From Datnioides undecimradiatus (Eukaryota; Chordata; Actinopteri; Lobotiformes; Datnioididae): a stretch of 64,000 nucleotides of DNA. A model generated the notes under the pieces. It had not been told where the DNA came from, searched no databases, and saw only the letters and a list, made by a program, of their open reading frames with translations. The stretch is from NCBI GenBank assembly GCA_008933995.1, contig WARS01000046.1:6558026-6622025 (forward strand), in the 5' to 3' direction. Below, one piece after another: positions 1 through 13,267 of the stretch; within the stretch, counting starts at the first letter, position 1, and every line of letters begins with the position of its first letter. The translations under genes and the position numbers were made by a program.

Positions 1-157
1 AAGATGACAGACAAAACGATGTGTACTTATAGAGGGAGAACGTCATGCTGGTGCTAATTGCGCAACATTTCAACAACATGGCGACTAATTTACTCTCTTA
101 ACCATGAGTTTTCATTCCAGTTCCACTTGTGTATGGCACAGATGTCACCATGATGTG

Positions 158-159
<2 letters not shown>

Positions 160-212
<53 letters not shown>
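160..212. repeat. (TG)n microsatellite
   Basis: An uninterrupted TG dinucleotide run of 53 bases in ust intron 1. Confidence 0.98.
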
Positions 213-214
<2 letters not shown>

Positions 215-3200
215 CTGCAGAGCCCAGGGATTTCTGCAAGATGCACTTCCACATCTGGCGTGTGTTTTGTGAGCCAGTTGCCCAGTTGTGGTTGGTTTTA
301 ATGAGTTGGCTGCCGAACTTTAACTGCTGCTGTTGTTGTTGTTGGTGTACAAGGGTCTACCATCATTTGCATCTTTAAATAGTCAGGAATTACTTGGATT
401 TTGGTGTTTTTGTAGTTTGATTCACAACATATTTTTTAATCTTGTTTTGTGTTGCTGACAAGATAATAGATAGTAAAGATAATGTGCAGTTTTTTCCAGA
501 ACATACCATATGTTGGCCATTCAACACACGACCATGCTTTGAACAAATGCCAGACAGAAAATGCCTTTACCCCTTATTTATTATCTTCCCTCAGTATTCT
601 AAACTATTATTTTTCACATCAACAAATTTTATGTTGATTTTTTTCTGCCCCAGTGGACGTTGTTGTTTATTACTCAATTTTTTTTCCTTAATCTTAAAGT
701 AAGACTCAAAAGGTCCCGTCCATTTGACTTCTTTTGTAGGGGTGTTTGGGAAAAATCGCTGGTTAGTCAAAATGGCCACCGGCAGACTCTTTATCTGTAA
801 GGACAGGCTAGCGAGACAACTGGTGTTATGCCCACATGTCCACAAGTCACGACTAGGTACGTACAAACTGCATAAGCACTCTGGTGCTCTCTATAGGGGG
901 CAGTGACTCGTCCGCAATTAACTGACGGAGCATACAGGAATCCCTGACAGCACTGCATCCTGTGAATAACAAGATTTGCTGCTTCTGACGCGTGATTTGC
1001 TGTTATTATTGCGGCATTGGCACAGACAGGATATTATACTGAAGCAAGAGGATTCCTATCACTTCCTCTGAGTGATTACCTTTCCTACTTGGACTGTATG
1101 GCGTAAGACATCTATTAGGGTTGCAACTATCTGCCCGATTTTCTACTTCACGGCTCATTTGTTCATTTCAAAGCTACCCTCTAGAAGCAGTTAGCGATCA
1201 CAGACTCTGTGACAGCCTGCCAGATAGAGTGGGATGTCACGAGGTTCAAGATTCACACTTGTTTTTTTACAGAGAAATCAGTGCAGAGAAAAAGGTGAAG
1301 TCTCTGCGATCCCAAGAGCAAAGAACCATCTACTTAACTCACCTAAATTAAATTGATTACACTGCAAAAACACTGAGCAGTCCTTGCTCTGTGCTGTAAA
1401 ATCATCTTTTCTCTTAAACTTTAAATTCAGGAATCCTCTGAGTTTTGACGCAGGTGATGCTCCACTACTCCTCATGTGGTTGTTTTGCATGCTGAAAACT
1501 GCCTCACTTGATTTTTTTACACTCTGCTTGGCTCCATTCGGCCCCGTCAACTGCCTCTTCAAACTTTGAGACATCAGAAATGACTCAGCTGGGCTGCTGC
1601 AGATAAAGTTTCTTTGCCAAGTGTGAAATCAACTGATGGTACTTTGAGTGACGGTTCAAAGTACATTATTTTCTACATAAATTTTGAAATGCACTGGTGG
1701 CTCAATACAGAGGCTATCGGCCGTTATCAGCCAAAACACGGGCCATTTAATTCAAATTTGTTCAGTACTTCAGAGTATGTCAATTATAAGGTTTGTCACT
1801 TTCCATCGCTGTCACCTACACCACCAGTTTTATCCCATTTACCACTTTTGAAACACCCAGTCACATGGATCATTTTTCTCATTACTTATTCCACTCCTGT
1901 CTCCTCTTTTCTGAAAAGAGACGCATTGAAAAAGATCAAGCCTTTTATTTATTGATTGATTTATTTTTGTTCTGTTAAGTGTTTCTTTTATTTTTAGACT
2001 TCTGGGCATTTGGCTGTAAAGCCAAAACAGTGCTTTGCTGGGTCATCAGTTTAGTGTTACATCTCTGTTGTACAGTATACACAGTGGCAACCGGCGGAGT
2101 CCACAAATGACATCCTGACAGTCTTTCTCCCATCCCCTGAACATCTGTATGCATGTGCGTTCTGACGGTCCTCCTGTTCCATTTCAGTAACCAAAATTTT
2201 AGGGGAGCAATAAAATCCACAAATTAGTCTCCCAGGTTTTGGCATTTGGGCACCTGCAATAACATAGCAGTGGCACAGCCTTTATATTTATATCACAAAG
2301 CTGTCGACCATTGTTGATTCTTGAGTTACTGAGGGGTGATGTGAGGCTGGGCGCAGTGGGTGGAGACCCTGACCCTTAACTTAACTCCCTTCTGTAATTA
2401 CGTGGATGGGTCGAACTACGGGTCTTAATGGAGGGCCACTCCCACACTACAAATCAAAGGGTTGGTTGACCACACACACGCATTTTAGAGACAAACACAC
2501 ACAGAAAAGCATGTATGTAGTCTGTACACACACTGACTCTGTTTTCATATGCTCTCTAATATGGCACAGAGGTTTAGTAAGGACTGTAACCATGGACACG
2601 TGTCTAAGTTTGCCTGGGTGTGTTTGACACAGCTGGGTCAGGCAGAAGTTATGTAATCTCTGGACTGCAGTGCAGACAGTCGTATGATATCTATCTGTCT
2701 ATCCAAACTCCTTCACACTTTTTCTTCTCTGATCACTTTTATGCTCTCTATTGTAATAACAAAGTCAGCAGCAACTTGAGGCGAGCATACACCTTTCATT
2801 CTCTTATCGTCTGCTGCAGATGCAGAACCTACAGCAGGATGTGGTCATGGATGAGAAAGTTGAGTCTGTATAACCTGTAATCTGGTTTCACATACTTGTA
2901 GAACATTCCAGGGCAGTGAGCTCTGTAACCCTCCATCTTTGCTCTGAGTCGTGTCCCACAGCAAAGCAAAGGCCCCGTAACTTCAACACTGCGCCTGTCC
3001 TCTTGGCCGTATCCTCCGCAGCCATTCCTGTGTGGTTTTTCCGCTCCCACCTCGGCCTATTCTGGGATGTGTTCTTTCCTAAGCTCTACTTAGCCGGGTC
3101 GCCAATTTCACGAAGCAAATGAAATGGTCTCTGCTCTAAATACATGTTTATGAAATTCCCAAACTTACTGTAGCATTCCTGAAGCAGGCCAACACCAAAG

Positions 3201-5173
3201 GGAAAATTCCAGAGGCTGAGGGACATGTTCTGGGATGGTTGGGTCAAAGTCTGATGGATTGTTACCGTCCAAACGTAGAGATCTCTACAGTACAGTTTCT
3301 TTGGTTTGCTCTTTGCCAGATAATATCACCAGCCTTACTTCAACCATGCTAGAACCCATCTCTAACAAAGTCAATGCTGTGTTTTCAGCATGCCAGAGAG
3401 TATAAATCCTGTTATAGTACTCACTCATTTCTGCCTTTTTAGGGTTTTTGTTCAGCATTATCTTTTCCACTGTGTGTTTCCAGACCTCTGGTTTGTTTTC
3501 CTCATCTCAGATTTTTTTTAGTAATTCAAACATCTCTGTTGTTGAGCACATTGATTCTCCTGGTTTCAAAAACAATCCCGCTAATCAGAGCTCTGTGGGC
3601 GAGATGAACCTTGCTGCTGTCATCATTAATGTGACAGATGAAAACGAAAATGTCACAAACAATGTACTCAGCTAATGGGGTGACTAATTAGTGTGAGTGG
3701 TGAGCTGCTTTAACATATTTTTGGACAGGGGCTGGCCTTGTATTGTTTGGTCAATTATAAGTTTAAACCAGTAATGTCCACGGAGGAATTTAAAAATGTC
3801 TTGAACATCTTCTCAGGTACCACCTGAGGTAAACATAAATCCAGTCTGTCCACTTTTTGGAGAAAATCCAATCTGTCTAACAGCACAAGTCATGACAAAA
3901 ATGTGAAATCTAAAATGTTTATTTCAGTAAATTTTGTGTTTCCACCCTAAACATAAAAAAGCCTGTGGGGCTTTTTCTAACTAACAAAATTTTGTTGTTA
4001 GTCATAAATGGAAGAGGTGGATGCTTCCACTCATGTAAACACCAGGTACCTAGTTTGCACATATTTGGAATACAGATGTTTAATAGTTGTTGGCTGTGGT
4101 GTGGGCAGAGTTTTAGTTATTTTAGTTACTCTCTGGGAAAAGCTTTTGAATTGGAGTGATGTGAGCCCTTTAGCAGATTCACAATAATTAGATCCTGTTG
4201 GATTTTTGATCCATGCATAAAACATCTATTGCAGTAATTAGCTTCACATTTTGTTCTGCCATGTAAATCACGTTGCTTTATAAATTGGCCTAAAGATGGA
4301 CAGTGTTGGCTTTGAACTTGTATTGCTTGTACGTGTTGATTTGTGGAGGCCTCTGCAGATCTTAAGCTTTTATTTGTGACACATTTTTTCTTAATTTAAG
4401 AAAAAATCTGTTGTGGGAATGGGATTAACATCCACTTGCAAAATGCTGTCATCTCTAAGATGTGAAGGATTGTTTATAGAAATACTCCAGTCTGCTTCAT
4501 ATAACAGTTAAACGATGTTTTTTGGTTCATTTGATTCATTTGGTTCCTTGTTTTAGTTTTCACTGATTAAAACTTGAAAGCAGCGCTGACTTATGTTGTC
4601 CATCTTGCAGTATTGATTAGATAATCATAGTTAGGAATGGTTTTGCAGCTGCTCTTAGCCAGAGGCGAGTACATGGATCTTGTGACACAGTAATCCAATT
4701 AACCATTTAGCTACAAGCCTATGCATACCCACACTCCAGTTAATCACTCACACACACACAAAGCCTCTCCTACCAAACAATTTCTCCCCTTGACCTTTCA
4801 CGACCCATGTATCTTCATACAGAAAAGCGATGATTTAAAGGAAAAATTTGGTACAAAGCCATCACAAGGTAGATTGTGCAAGTCTATTGAACTGTACTGG
4901 AGAGATTTAAGTCACCAGTCATCCAAAAGATATTCCCTCCTATGGTTTTTTTAATGATGGTGGGGTAACTGTCTTATCTGACATGTTGGGCCAAAATCTC
5001 CCTTAGGAACATGAACGGATTATGAACCCGTTGTTCCCCCTGGGACCAGACATCTAAGTACCAGAGCACCCGCAGCGTTCATAGTTGTTTTTCAGGAACA
5101 TTAAGAACAGTGAGGCTATCTTAACCCCTTTTCCTGATCCACAGTGACAGAGAAAAAGTGGATCCAATAACAA

Positions 5174-5430
5174 AGGAGAAGTTTGATATTTTGAGAACTA
5201 CACCTGTTCTCTTTCATGCTGAGAGGTAGATTGCAAGATTAAAATTACTATCGCAACTGTGCGCTGAATAAACCACAAGCAGCCTGTGCATCATAAACAC
5301 TGGAAACATTGGGAAAAAGTTAGGTTGGCTCTGTAGAAGTATAAAATCTGCCTCTCAGTACCTCTAAAGCTCACTTATTAACACGTTAATGTCCTTCCTG
5401 TTAAATAGTTTTTGACATAAACAAATACAT
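5174..5430 (+). repeat. Dispersed teleost repeat, copy 1
   Basis: The order of segments ATTTTGAGAACTACACCTGT, TTTCATGCTGAGAGGTAGAT, ACTGGAAACATTGGGAAAAA, AAATCTGCCTCTCAGTACCT and CTCACTTATTAACACGTTAA matches an abundant interspersed sequence I associate with percomorph fish. This copy has diverged and lost its TTAGCTTAGC centre. Copies 2 and 3 of the same type occur at 37.3 and 57.6 kb. Confidence 0.55.
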
Positions 5431-6949
5431 CTTCATTAAAAAAAGATGACTTCCACTGCCTGGAAATTTTGAGAGGCACAGAAAATGTAACCATCTGACT
5501 ACCAAAGTGCATGATTGCACTGTTCCCAGTTCAGCTACAGTTGCAGTTGCACATCATACACCTCTGTCTTGCTCCTCGCCTGCTTTTCATTTGTCACTAT
5601 CAACGAAAGAAAAATGAATGATAAATAAATAAAGATTCACATAATTTTTATTCATCGCCTGCAAGCTTCTGCATTTGTTTTGTTTCCTGTAGGTTTTCCC
5701 TTTAATTTGTCACTATCTGTACTTAATATTCCCATCTCACTGTAAGGAAATGGTTAAATGCAGTGCTGGTTTTGAAGGTTATTCGTGTGCATTTGTATGA
5801 ACAGATGGTGCAGTGTAGGTTGCAGAGTGAAGTCATAGTCACCGTAGGTTAGTAATAAATCATGTAAACACTGAGAACAATAAAAATGCAGCCAGGGTAT
5901 GAATTTTTGTGGGCTGTCTGTTTGGTTTAGTTTTGGAATTAAAACATTTCTTAATCAAGTCAAAGGGTCTCATGTACATCTCGTCCTCCTCACTGACTTC
6001 TAACAGTTGATCGGAGGACAATGGGGTCGATGAGTACAGTGCACTGTACAGTGGCTCTTTAAGTTCATATTCCTCTCTGTGGGTGGTGGGGGCGGAGGGC
6101 AGCTGTCAGCTTTTACGAGCCTCGTGCCCTGGAAAAAATTAGTTCCAATCCCCAATCCCCCCCCAAAGAAAAATCCTAATGAGAAGCACACACGGGCGGC
6201 GGGAGGGGTTGGAGGTCGCAGGGGGTGGTTGTTCATGATGGATGACAGAGGAAGGAACAGAAATGTCGGCCTCTCTGCATCCTTGCCGTGCCATGACCTC
6301 AGATGCCTCGGAGAAGAGCAGCAAACACACGCCTCCCTCAGCATTCCACAGGAAAACTGCATAAAAATCATGAAGGAGAGACAAAGACAGATGCAAAGAC
6401 ATAGTGAATCTAAAAAAACATCTGAGGGTGAACTTAGCGCAGCTGTGTCAGTATTTATACATTCAGCTCCTGATGAATTAAGGAGCTACAACGCATACAG
6501 CAGGCTCCATATCATAGCTGCGGTGAGTCTGTATTTGTGTGTGTGTGACAGAGATATTGTAGCAGAGCCAATCCAAGGAAGATTGGATCTCAGTGTAAGA
6601 CTAATTACTCAAATCTTACACAGTGCAATCTAAAGTATAAACAGTACTTACAAAGTCGTACAATACACTTCTATCTCAAGAATATACAATAATAACATCT
6701 GAGTGTGTGTGCTTTGGCTGGTTATAAAACAGCGAGAGTGTGTTCATGCATCATTTCTTCCTGTTTTCATCTGTGTGTTGGATAACATTTCTGAGACACA
6801 AGGAGATATTGTTCTCTTGTGTAATATTTCCTCTCTCTATAGTTTTATTCCCTCACACTCTCCAATTTGTCTTTCTCCCTTTCTGCTGGCCGCGCCACCT
6901 GAACGTTGTAAATGTGATGGGAAGTGATGCGTCTCTGTGTGTCTGGACG

Positions 6950-6971
6950 AGCGGCCAAATAAAAGGCCGCT
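6950..6971. repeat. Perfect 7-bp inverted repeat with A/T loop
   Basis: AGCGGCC (6950-6956) and GGCCGCT (6965-6971) are exact reverse complements around an 8-base loop containing AATAAA. It lies in ust intron 1. Confidence 0.9.
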
Positions 6972-7778
6972 GTCTGAAGCCGGGCCCTGGATTTAGACAG
7001 CGGGCTGAGATGCATGGCATAGACTCTCAGTGTGGGGCAGCCTTGAATGAGCTCCATTGTTTCCTCCTAAAAGCACTTCACAGTGTTCGATATACAGTAC
7101 AAAGCGTCTGTAGCTCTCTTCATAACATCCGCAGGCTTATGCTCTTTACTTCGCTTGGTAGAGACAGATTTTGTCGCATTAGGTTGTGGGTTCTGAAATG
7201 AATTGCCAGCTGTTGTTTCTGAAAGTGTATCTTGTGGCAGTGGGGAGGAAATGTGCAGAAAAACTAAAGTAGAATGAATTCGATTATTGTAAGCCATAGC
7301 AGGAAGAGTTAACAAGTCAAGATCTTTAAGCAAACCTGTCAGTCAAAGCCAAAATATGACAAAATGTTGCTCACAGCTTGTCAACGTTAGATTCCTGTTT
7401 CTTTTAATTATTTCAATAAAACAACATTCAAACTTGTTTTCAGTGTCCACACTGTTTAATAAATGAGGTATAAGAGTTTCCTGTTTTTTCACCATTCATC
7501 ATTCATTTTTGGGGAAATGTTGATACAATACTTACCTTTATAAGCAAAGTATGATGTTACATAAACCGTACATTAAATACACACATACATACATAAAATG
7601 TATGCCATTCTCAGTGTCTTGTGGCAGTTCAAATACCTCTGTTTTTATGCCGATGTGCAGTGAAGTAGCTGTTTATTACTTTTAGTTGTGATGCTAATGT
7701 CTCTGTGGGTAGTCCTTCAAAGTGGATTTACTGTGGGTCTATCAGAATCCTAACATGTAGACATTCTTGTCTTTGCAG

Positions 7779-7822
7779 GTGAATCCACGTATCTGGATGA
7801 CCACGGACCCCCTGCTCCAAGA
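7779..7822 (+). CDS. ust: ust coding exon 2
   Basis: This is a 44-base exon between acceptor ttgcag and donor gtaagt. It starts with the last two bases of a split glycine codon and then reads ESTYLDDHGPPAPR, matching the stem segment G-N-S-T-Y-L-D-D-H-G-P-P of vertebrate UST as I remember it. Because of the phase, the previous exon must end one base into a codon. Confidence 0.85.
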
Positions 7823-10800
7823 GTAAGTCTTTCTTTCCAACTCTCTGTCATTTTGCCATTTCACTCCATCTCTTTTATCCCATTTTCCCCTTTTTGACCT
7901 TTATTTTTTTCAAGCTGACCTCTCTGTCTCTGATGTCTCTCTGATGTGCTGCCCCAAGTTTCCAAGCCAGTTCAGTCCAGTCAGTATAAGCGTTAGGTCT
8001 GTGTGCAGGAGCTGCGTGCAAACTCACTCTAAATACCAACTAGACCTTGCTTCAGTGCTACAGTAAATGCTCTGAACACACACTCTGTCTCTCTCACACA
8101 CACACATACAGCGCTGACACAGGGGCCTTGTATTCATCCAGCTGCATGTCTGCGTGACTATCACTGCTGTGTGCTCTCTCTTTCTCCCCCTGCCAACTTC
8201 TTTCTTCCCCCGTCTGCCCCCTTGTTCATTATCTCCTTGTTTTATCAATCACTACCTCATTTTCACCTCATTCCTCGCCTGTTTTATACCCTTCTTCATC
8301 AATTTTTTTAAACCTTTTTCCATTCTGGAGGTAGAGTCCCTGGTGTTTTTTCCTGTTTTTTTGTGCAGAGTGCAAATTACACAATGATGATTGGATGGGT
8401 GCAACTTTTTCTGCATGTTGGTGAGTTTGCTAAACAGGCAAAGTCAGAAACTACCTAGCAATGGTGGTGATTTATGAACACTTGATACAATCTGGACTCA
8501 GAAAGTCTGAAGTTGAGGAAGTGTTTAAAATTAGGTAGCTATATGGCTGGCTTGTGCAACGGATGTGAGCATAGACTGCGATGATGGGAGTGAGTCAAGG
8601 TTAAAGCTTTAGTCTGGAACTTTTGACCGTCCATTGTGGCTGTGCAAGAAATTACACAAACACTATTAAGGTGCAAATGTTCGGTCATGCACCTAGTAGC
8701 TGTAACCTGCTCTGAAGCTGTGATTGATGCCCCCCTCAGCTTTGTTGGAGCTGAACAAGCTGGTTGATATTAAATGTGTTACTACCAGGACACTAGAGCT
8801 GGAGCGTCACACCAGACAACAGATTTAAAAACAGTGAAATTATTGCGGTAATAGCGGTTAATCAGGATTACAAGTTTATGAACTATGTACTATGTGATTT
8901 TTTTTTGTAAAAGCCTTGGAATATAGCTTTAAGAAATAGTACGTACCACTTTAAGAATGTCTGAAATTGTGAGATTCGCATTGTAGTATTTTCAATTACC
9001 CAGAGAGGGGTCCAAACCTTAATTAGAGGGACCAGACACCCTAAATCACCCTCTGTAATTCCAATTATGGTTTTGGCCGTAGCATGTAGCACGTGACAAA
9101 GCCGAGGCTTCATCTAGTTTACTCCACTGAGGTTACAGGTTTGTTTGTTGCTGATGTGAGCAGCTGTTGCTGTAAGTTGGGTCACATCTGGGCTTTGTTT
9201 GTGCATTACTTGTTTACTTTCAAAAGCCTGTTATGGCCACAAAGCCCAAACCAGGAAACCACAGTGCTTGTGTCATACAGATAAGAGTGAAGTGTTGTTT
9301 AGATGAACCAAACTGTGGCTGGCTGGAACACTGTGTTGAGGTTGTTGAAATTAGGGAAAATCATTATCTGAGCCAAACCTTTATGTCCCACGTAGGACAG
9401 GCTCACAATGCCAGTTTACTTTATACATACTGTAGGTTTAATGCCAAGCTTTCTGTATTATATGGGCTTGCAAATGTTGTGGGAATTAAGGCCAATAAAT
9501 CACAAATACTTTCCATCATTTCCCCGTTAGAGAGTGAGCTGAGGGTGTAACAGCTTGACTGTGTCCTGAGGCTAATGTGAATGTTTCTGAATATTTACAT
9601 TATTATACAAACACAGAAGCTGTGGAATTCATTTTGACACAGAAAAGTGTGATTTTAATGGGGGTGAATGTCTCCAAGAAGCAGAGGGAACTAATGAAGA
9701 CGAATTTACTTACGAGTTGTTTCAGATTTTGAATAAAGTTTGTTTTTTCATTTCAGTGCTGTTTCATTGAAACAAAGCACTATATATATCAAAAACAGAT
9801 ATCACCAAAGAAATGTACACAATATCACTCTGAATTCATAAAAATCTCAATGGCCCCATGATGATCATCCTCAGTTATTACTGGTGGCTCTTGACAATAT
9901 GCTTTTCAAGCTTTGGTACTTTGCCTCAGGTTTTGCCTCTTAGGAAATGTACACAACTGGTTGCCCTGTTGTTAGACTGAAGAAGCCTGTTTAGGCCCTA
10001 CCAAAGAGATTATAAGATTATAAGGTAAGCTGACTGAAGGGGACTGTCACCAGTTGACAGATCTGTCAAATATCAGCCAAGTGATCCGGTGCTTCAAAAA
10101 GCATTTCAAACTTTAAAGTCACCAAATATTTTAAAGAGTTTTCCACCAGTGATTCTTTATGTGCAGGTTTTATGTCCCGTGACCATTGAAAATGAAGTTA
10201 TGGCTCTCTTCCCACTCGTTTAGAATGGGCCTGGTTGTGTCTGTCTGAAGGAACTGTGTGTGGGGGTGTTGCTCAGATGGCTGCAGAGTGGCAAGACTTG
10301 TCTATTAAGGACTTTGGCTCTACATGGCCTGACAGGATGTGCTGCAGACACTAAACATCCCTCAAATAATTTAATCTTTCTTTTTAATTGCAAACAGTTC
10401 TGGACAACCATCACTCATGTTAACCCAGACAACTCAGTTAAGGAGTTAAGATACAAGTATGACAGCATCAGCCAGGGAAACTAAATGTGACTTGAAGTTG
10501 GGATAGTAGATTTAACACACATATTTACACGCAGTCTCAATTTCTGTCAATAGGCTTATGTTTTTGTGGAAAACATGATAAATAAAATAAACAGTCAGTT
10601 TTATTTGCTTGACCAAAATATAAATGTACATAAATACAGGAAATAACAGTCACAAAGTTGCAGTTATTGTCGTAGTTTTATTTTTTTAATTTATTGAGAT
10701 TTTTTAAAATAAACCTAATACTTGTTTTTGAAGCCCCACCAGGCTCACAAAGTTTGAATTCAGTAAAACTATCCTTTCTTCCTCTTCTTTCACTCGGGCT

Positions 10801-13209
10801 CTATGACTTGAAATTTAGTAACTTTACAGGCTCGACTAAATACATAGAGCCTCGATAGACACCGACGAGGCTAACGGTGATTAAACACTAGCTGCTGACT
10901 TTGATTGATTCCAGATCTGCCATCATCTCATCTCCCAGACAGGCGATGCTAATGTCATGTCAGTGGCGAGCACTACATCAACCGCGTCTCTCATTATCTT
11001 TTTGTTGACGTCCTGCTGCAGCTGAGATTGATCTTCTGTTTCAGCGGGGCACAGTCGCAGTGCAGCCTGTGCACGCAGAAGAGTGCTGAGGGTTCTGGTA
11101 AAAGCAGGGAAAGATTCGAAAGCTCAATGTAAATGAGAGCGTATAGAAAAACCGCGCAGCTCTCAGAATAGAGTTATGAGTCTTTATGTGCGCGGAAGCA
11201 TGACAAGAATGTCCCCTCTGCATTTTTATACACGTGTTTGTCTAAATATCACTTTATGGGACTTATTTCCCTTCATGTTTTCCCTGATTCCTTAATTGCA
11301 CTACAGAACACTACAGTTTATAGCCCTCATAGCATTATTCTATATAATATTATTGCAATGCACAAATAAATGTGCATGTAAGTTCTACGGGCTGTTTATC
11401 ATCAAACAAAGCATGCCAATCTCCATTTGTCACAAACATCAGTTCACTCAACAGGTGTAAAACATTGGCAGCTGGAAATGGGAAGTTTCACATTTCCTCC
11501 CAGCCACTGAAAGCCACTTCATCTTAATTCACATATACATACTGAGATGGGAGCTCTGCTGCCACAGCTACTTAAAACAGTGAGACTCCCTCATTCCCTC
11601 CTTCTTCAGGTGAGAGTTGAGATAAATGGACATATCATTAATAACAGGAAGTGCTGAGAATCTCCTCCGTGCCCTGACTGAATCTTTAATATGCTGTTCT
11701 CTGTTCAGTGTGGGAAGAGCGGTTGACTGTGGAGGCCAATGACCTCGGAGCACAGCTAACTAAAACCAGTGATGTGCAGGCTAGTGGTAGTGCACGAGTG
11801 TGGGTTTCCAGGAAGTGCAGCGGGAAGACGGATGAGTTTGTGTGCAGTGTTCCTGATATGTGGCAAACCAGGACACGTTCTCAAACTTGTATGCCTGAAG
11901 GTGGCAGCAAGCAGACTTATGATTGTTCCCTGCAGAAATGGGTGGTCAGGTCATGAAACAGCGAGGGTGATTTATGCGTGTTTGTTGAACCAACGTCTCA
12001 AAAACAGCAGGAAGTGTTTGGAAGTTTGGGTACAAGTGTGTGTGGGCCGGGTGCTAGAGAAGAGAAAGACACTGAGAGCAGAAGAGGAGAGAAAGTGGAA
12101 GAGAGAGCGTGAGAGAGAGAAAAGGTGGAGGACTACTCTTCTCCTTAAAATCTGCTTGATACTGGCTCGCCGGCATCAGAGCTCTAAATACCACAACAAC
12201 AGGCTGACACACTGGAGTAGGAGCGCCCAGATCAGCCACAGCGAAAGCAGCCCTGTTACATAATGCTTTTTTACACCATGGATCGACTATTGACAGAATC
12301 CCTCACCGGCAGACACTGCGAACATTTCTCACAGCGTGTGTCAGAAACCTAAGCTCTACAGAGTGAGGACAACAATAGCACAAACTGAAAGGTTGCCCTT
12401 TCTGTGCTGTCACTGCCGGCAGGAGATTTGGACTTTTGATGGCATCTCTGGTGTTATTTTTGCGTTACACAACACCAGGCTGTCCGACACAGTCTGACAC
12501 AGTCATTTGTCATCATATCAGCAGGGAACAATGTCCTGCAAAACACTGCATGTGTTTCATCCGTCTCATTATTGTGATAAGCCAAGAGGTCTGTAGTTGC
12601 TTGGCAAACAGCAAGGAATGTCAGACTGCTGTCCAAGAGAACCACCCCCTATTTGCACAACATCGTTTCCTAGTGAAATTTTTGACATTAGCTGATATTT
12701 CAGTTGTTTATGGACACCAGAAATCTCAAATCTATAAAATTAGATGCTTTTAATAGTATCTTAAAAAAAAACAACATGCATGAGATCACTTTACCGTAAG
12801 CGATGACAGCTTTCCTGCAAGTGACACAAGCTGAAGCATGCCCGTCAACAAAACATGTATAAGCTTGTAGCATATGTACAAAAATCACCTGTGAATTGTT
12901 TTTCCAGTGCACCCTCTCTCATCCTGGGGCGATTGTACCCACACATCTTGTTTTCAATTTGTGTCAAACCGGTTCAATCTCTAATAAGGTCTGGTAAAAT
13001 GCTCTGATTCTGGGAAAAACAGTTAGTGGGATCGATGCAGCGATGACGTGTCATCAGGCCGTTTTCTCCTCCAGCTAGATCCCCCTCTCCATCTCTTTCT
13101 TTCTCTCTTCTCTTCTCGTTGTTTCCTTCTCAGATCTGGCATTCAGAGAGGCCCTCGCTGAGCTTGTGCTTGGGTGGGACTGCTGCTTTTGGAGGAGACA
13201 AGACAAAAT

Positions 13210-13267
<58 letters not shown>

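Larger units (their letters stand above)
1..7778 (+). other. ust: ust intron 1 (3' part)
   Basis: This lies upstream of the first ust exon seen and holds no recognisable exon. Contents are a 53-base TG tract (160-212), a dispersed-repeat copy at about 5174-5430, a G/C-rich patch at 6070-6330 and a clean short inverted repeat at 6950-6971. The first coding exon (cytoplasmic tail and membrane anchor) was looked for and not found. Confidence 0.7.

Noticed and set aside
163..378. Open frame starting with a Cys-Val repeat
   Set aside because: It is a translation of the TG microsatellite; similar frames at 13119, 14208 and 37685 are rejected for the same reason.
2343..2365. String resembling the start of a primate Alu (GGCTGGGCGCAGTGG)
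   Set aside because: Only about 15 bases match, the following sequence is unrelated and the rest of the window is teleost-like; chance similarity.
12080..12122. GA-rich run that extends a long open frame (11769-12263)
   Set aside because: Low-complexity purine sequence in ust intron 2 keeps frames open by composition; no domain recognised.
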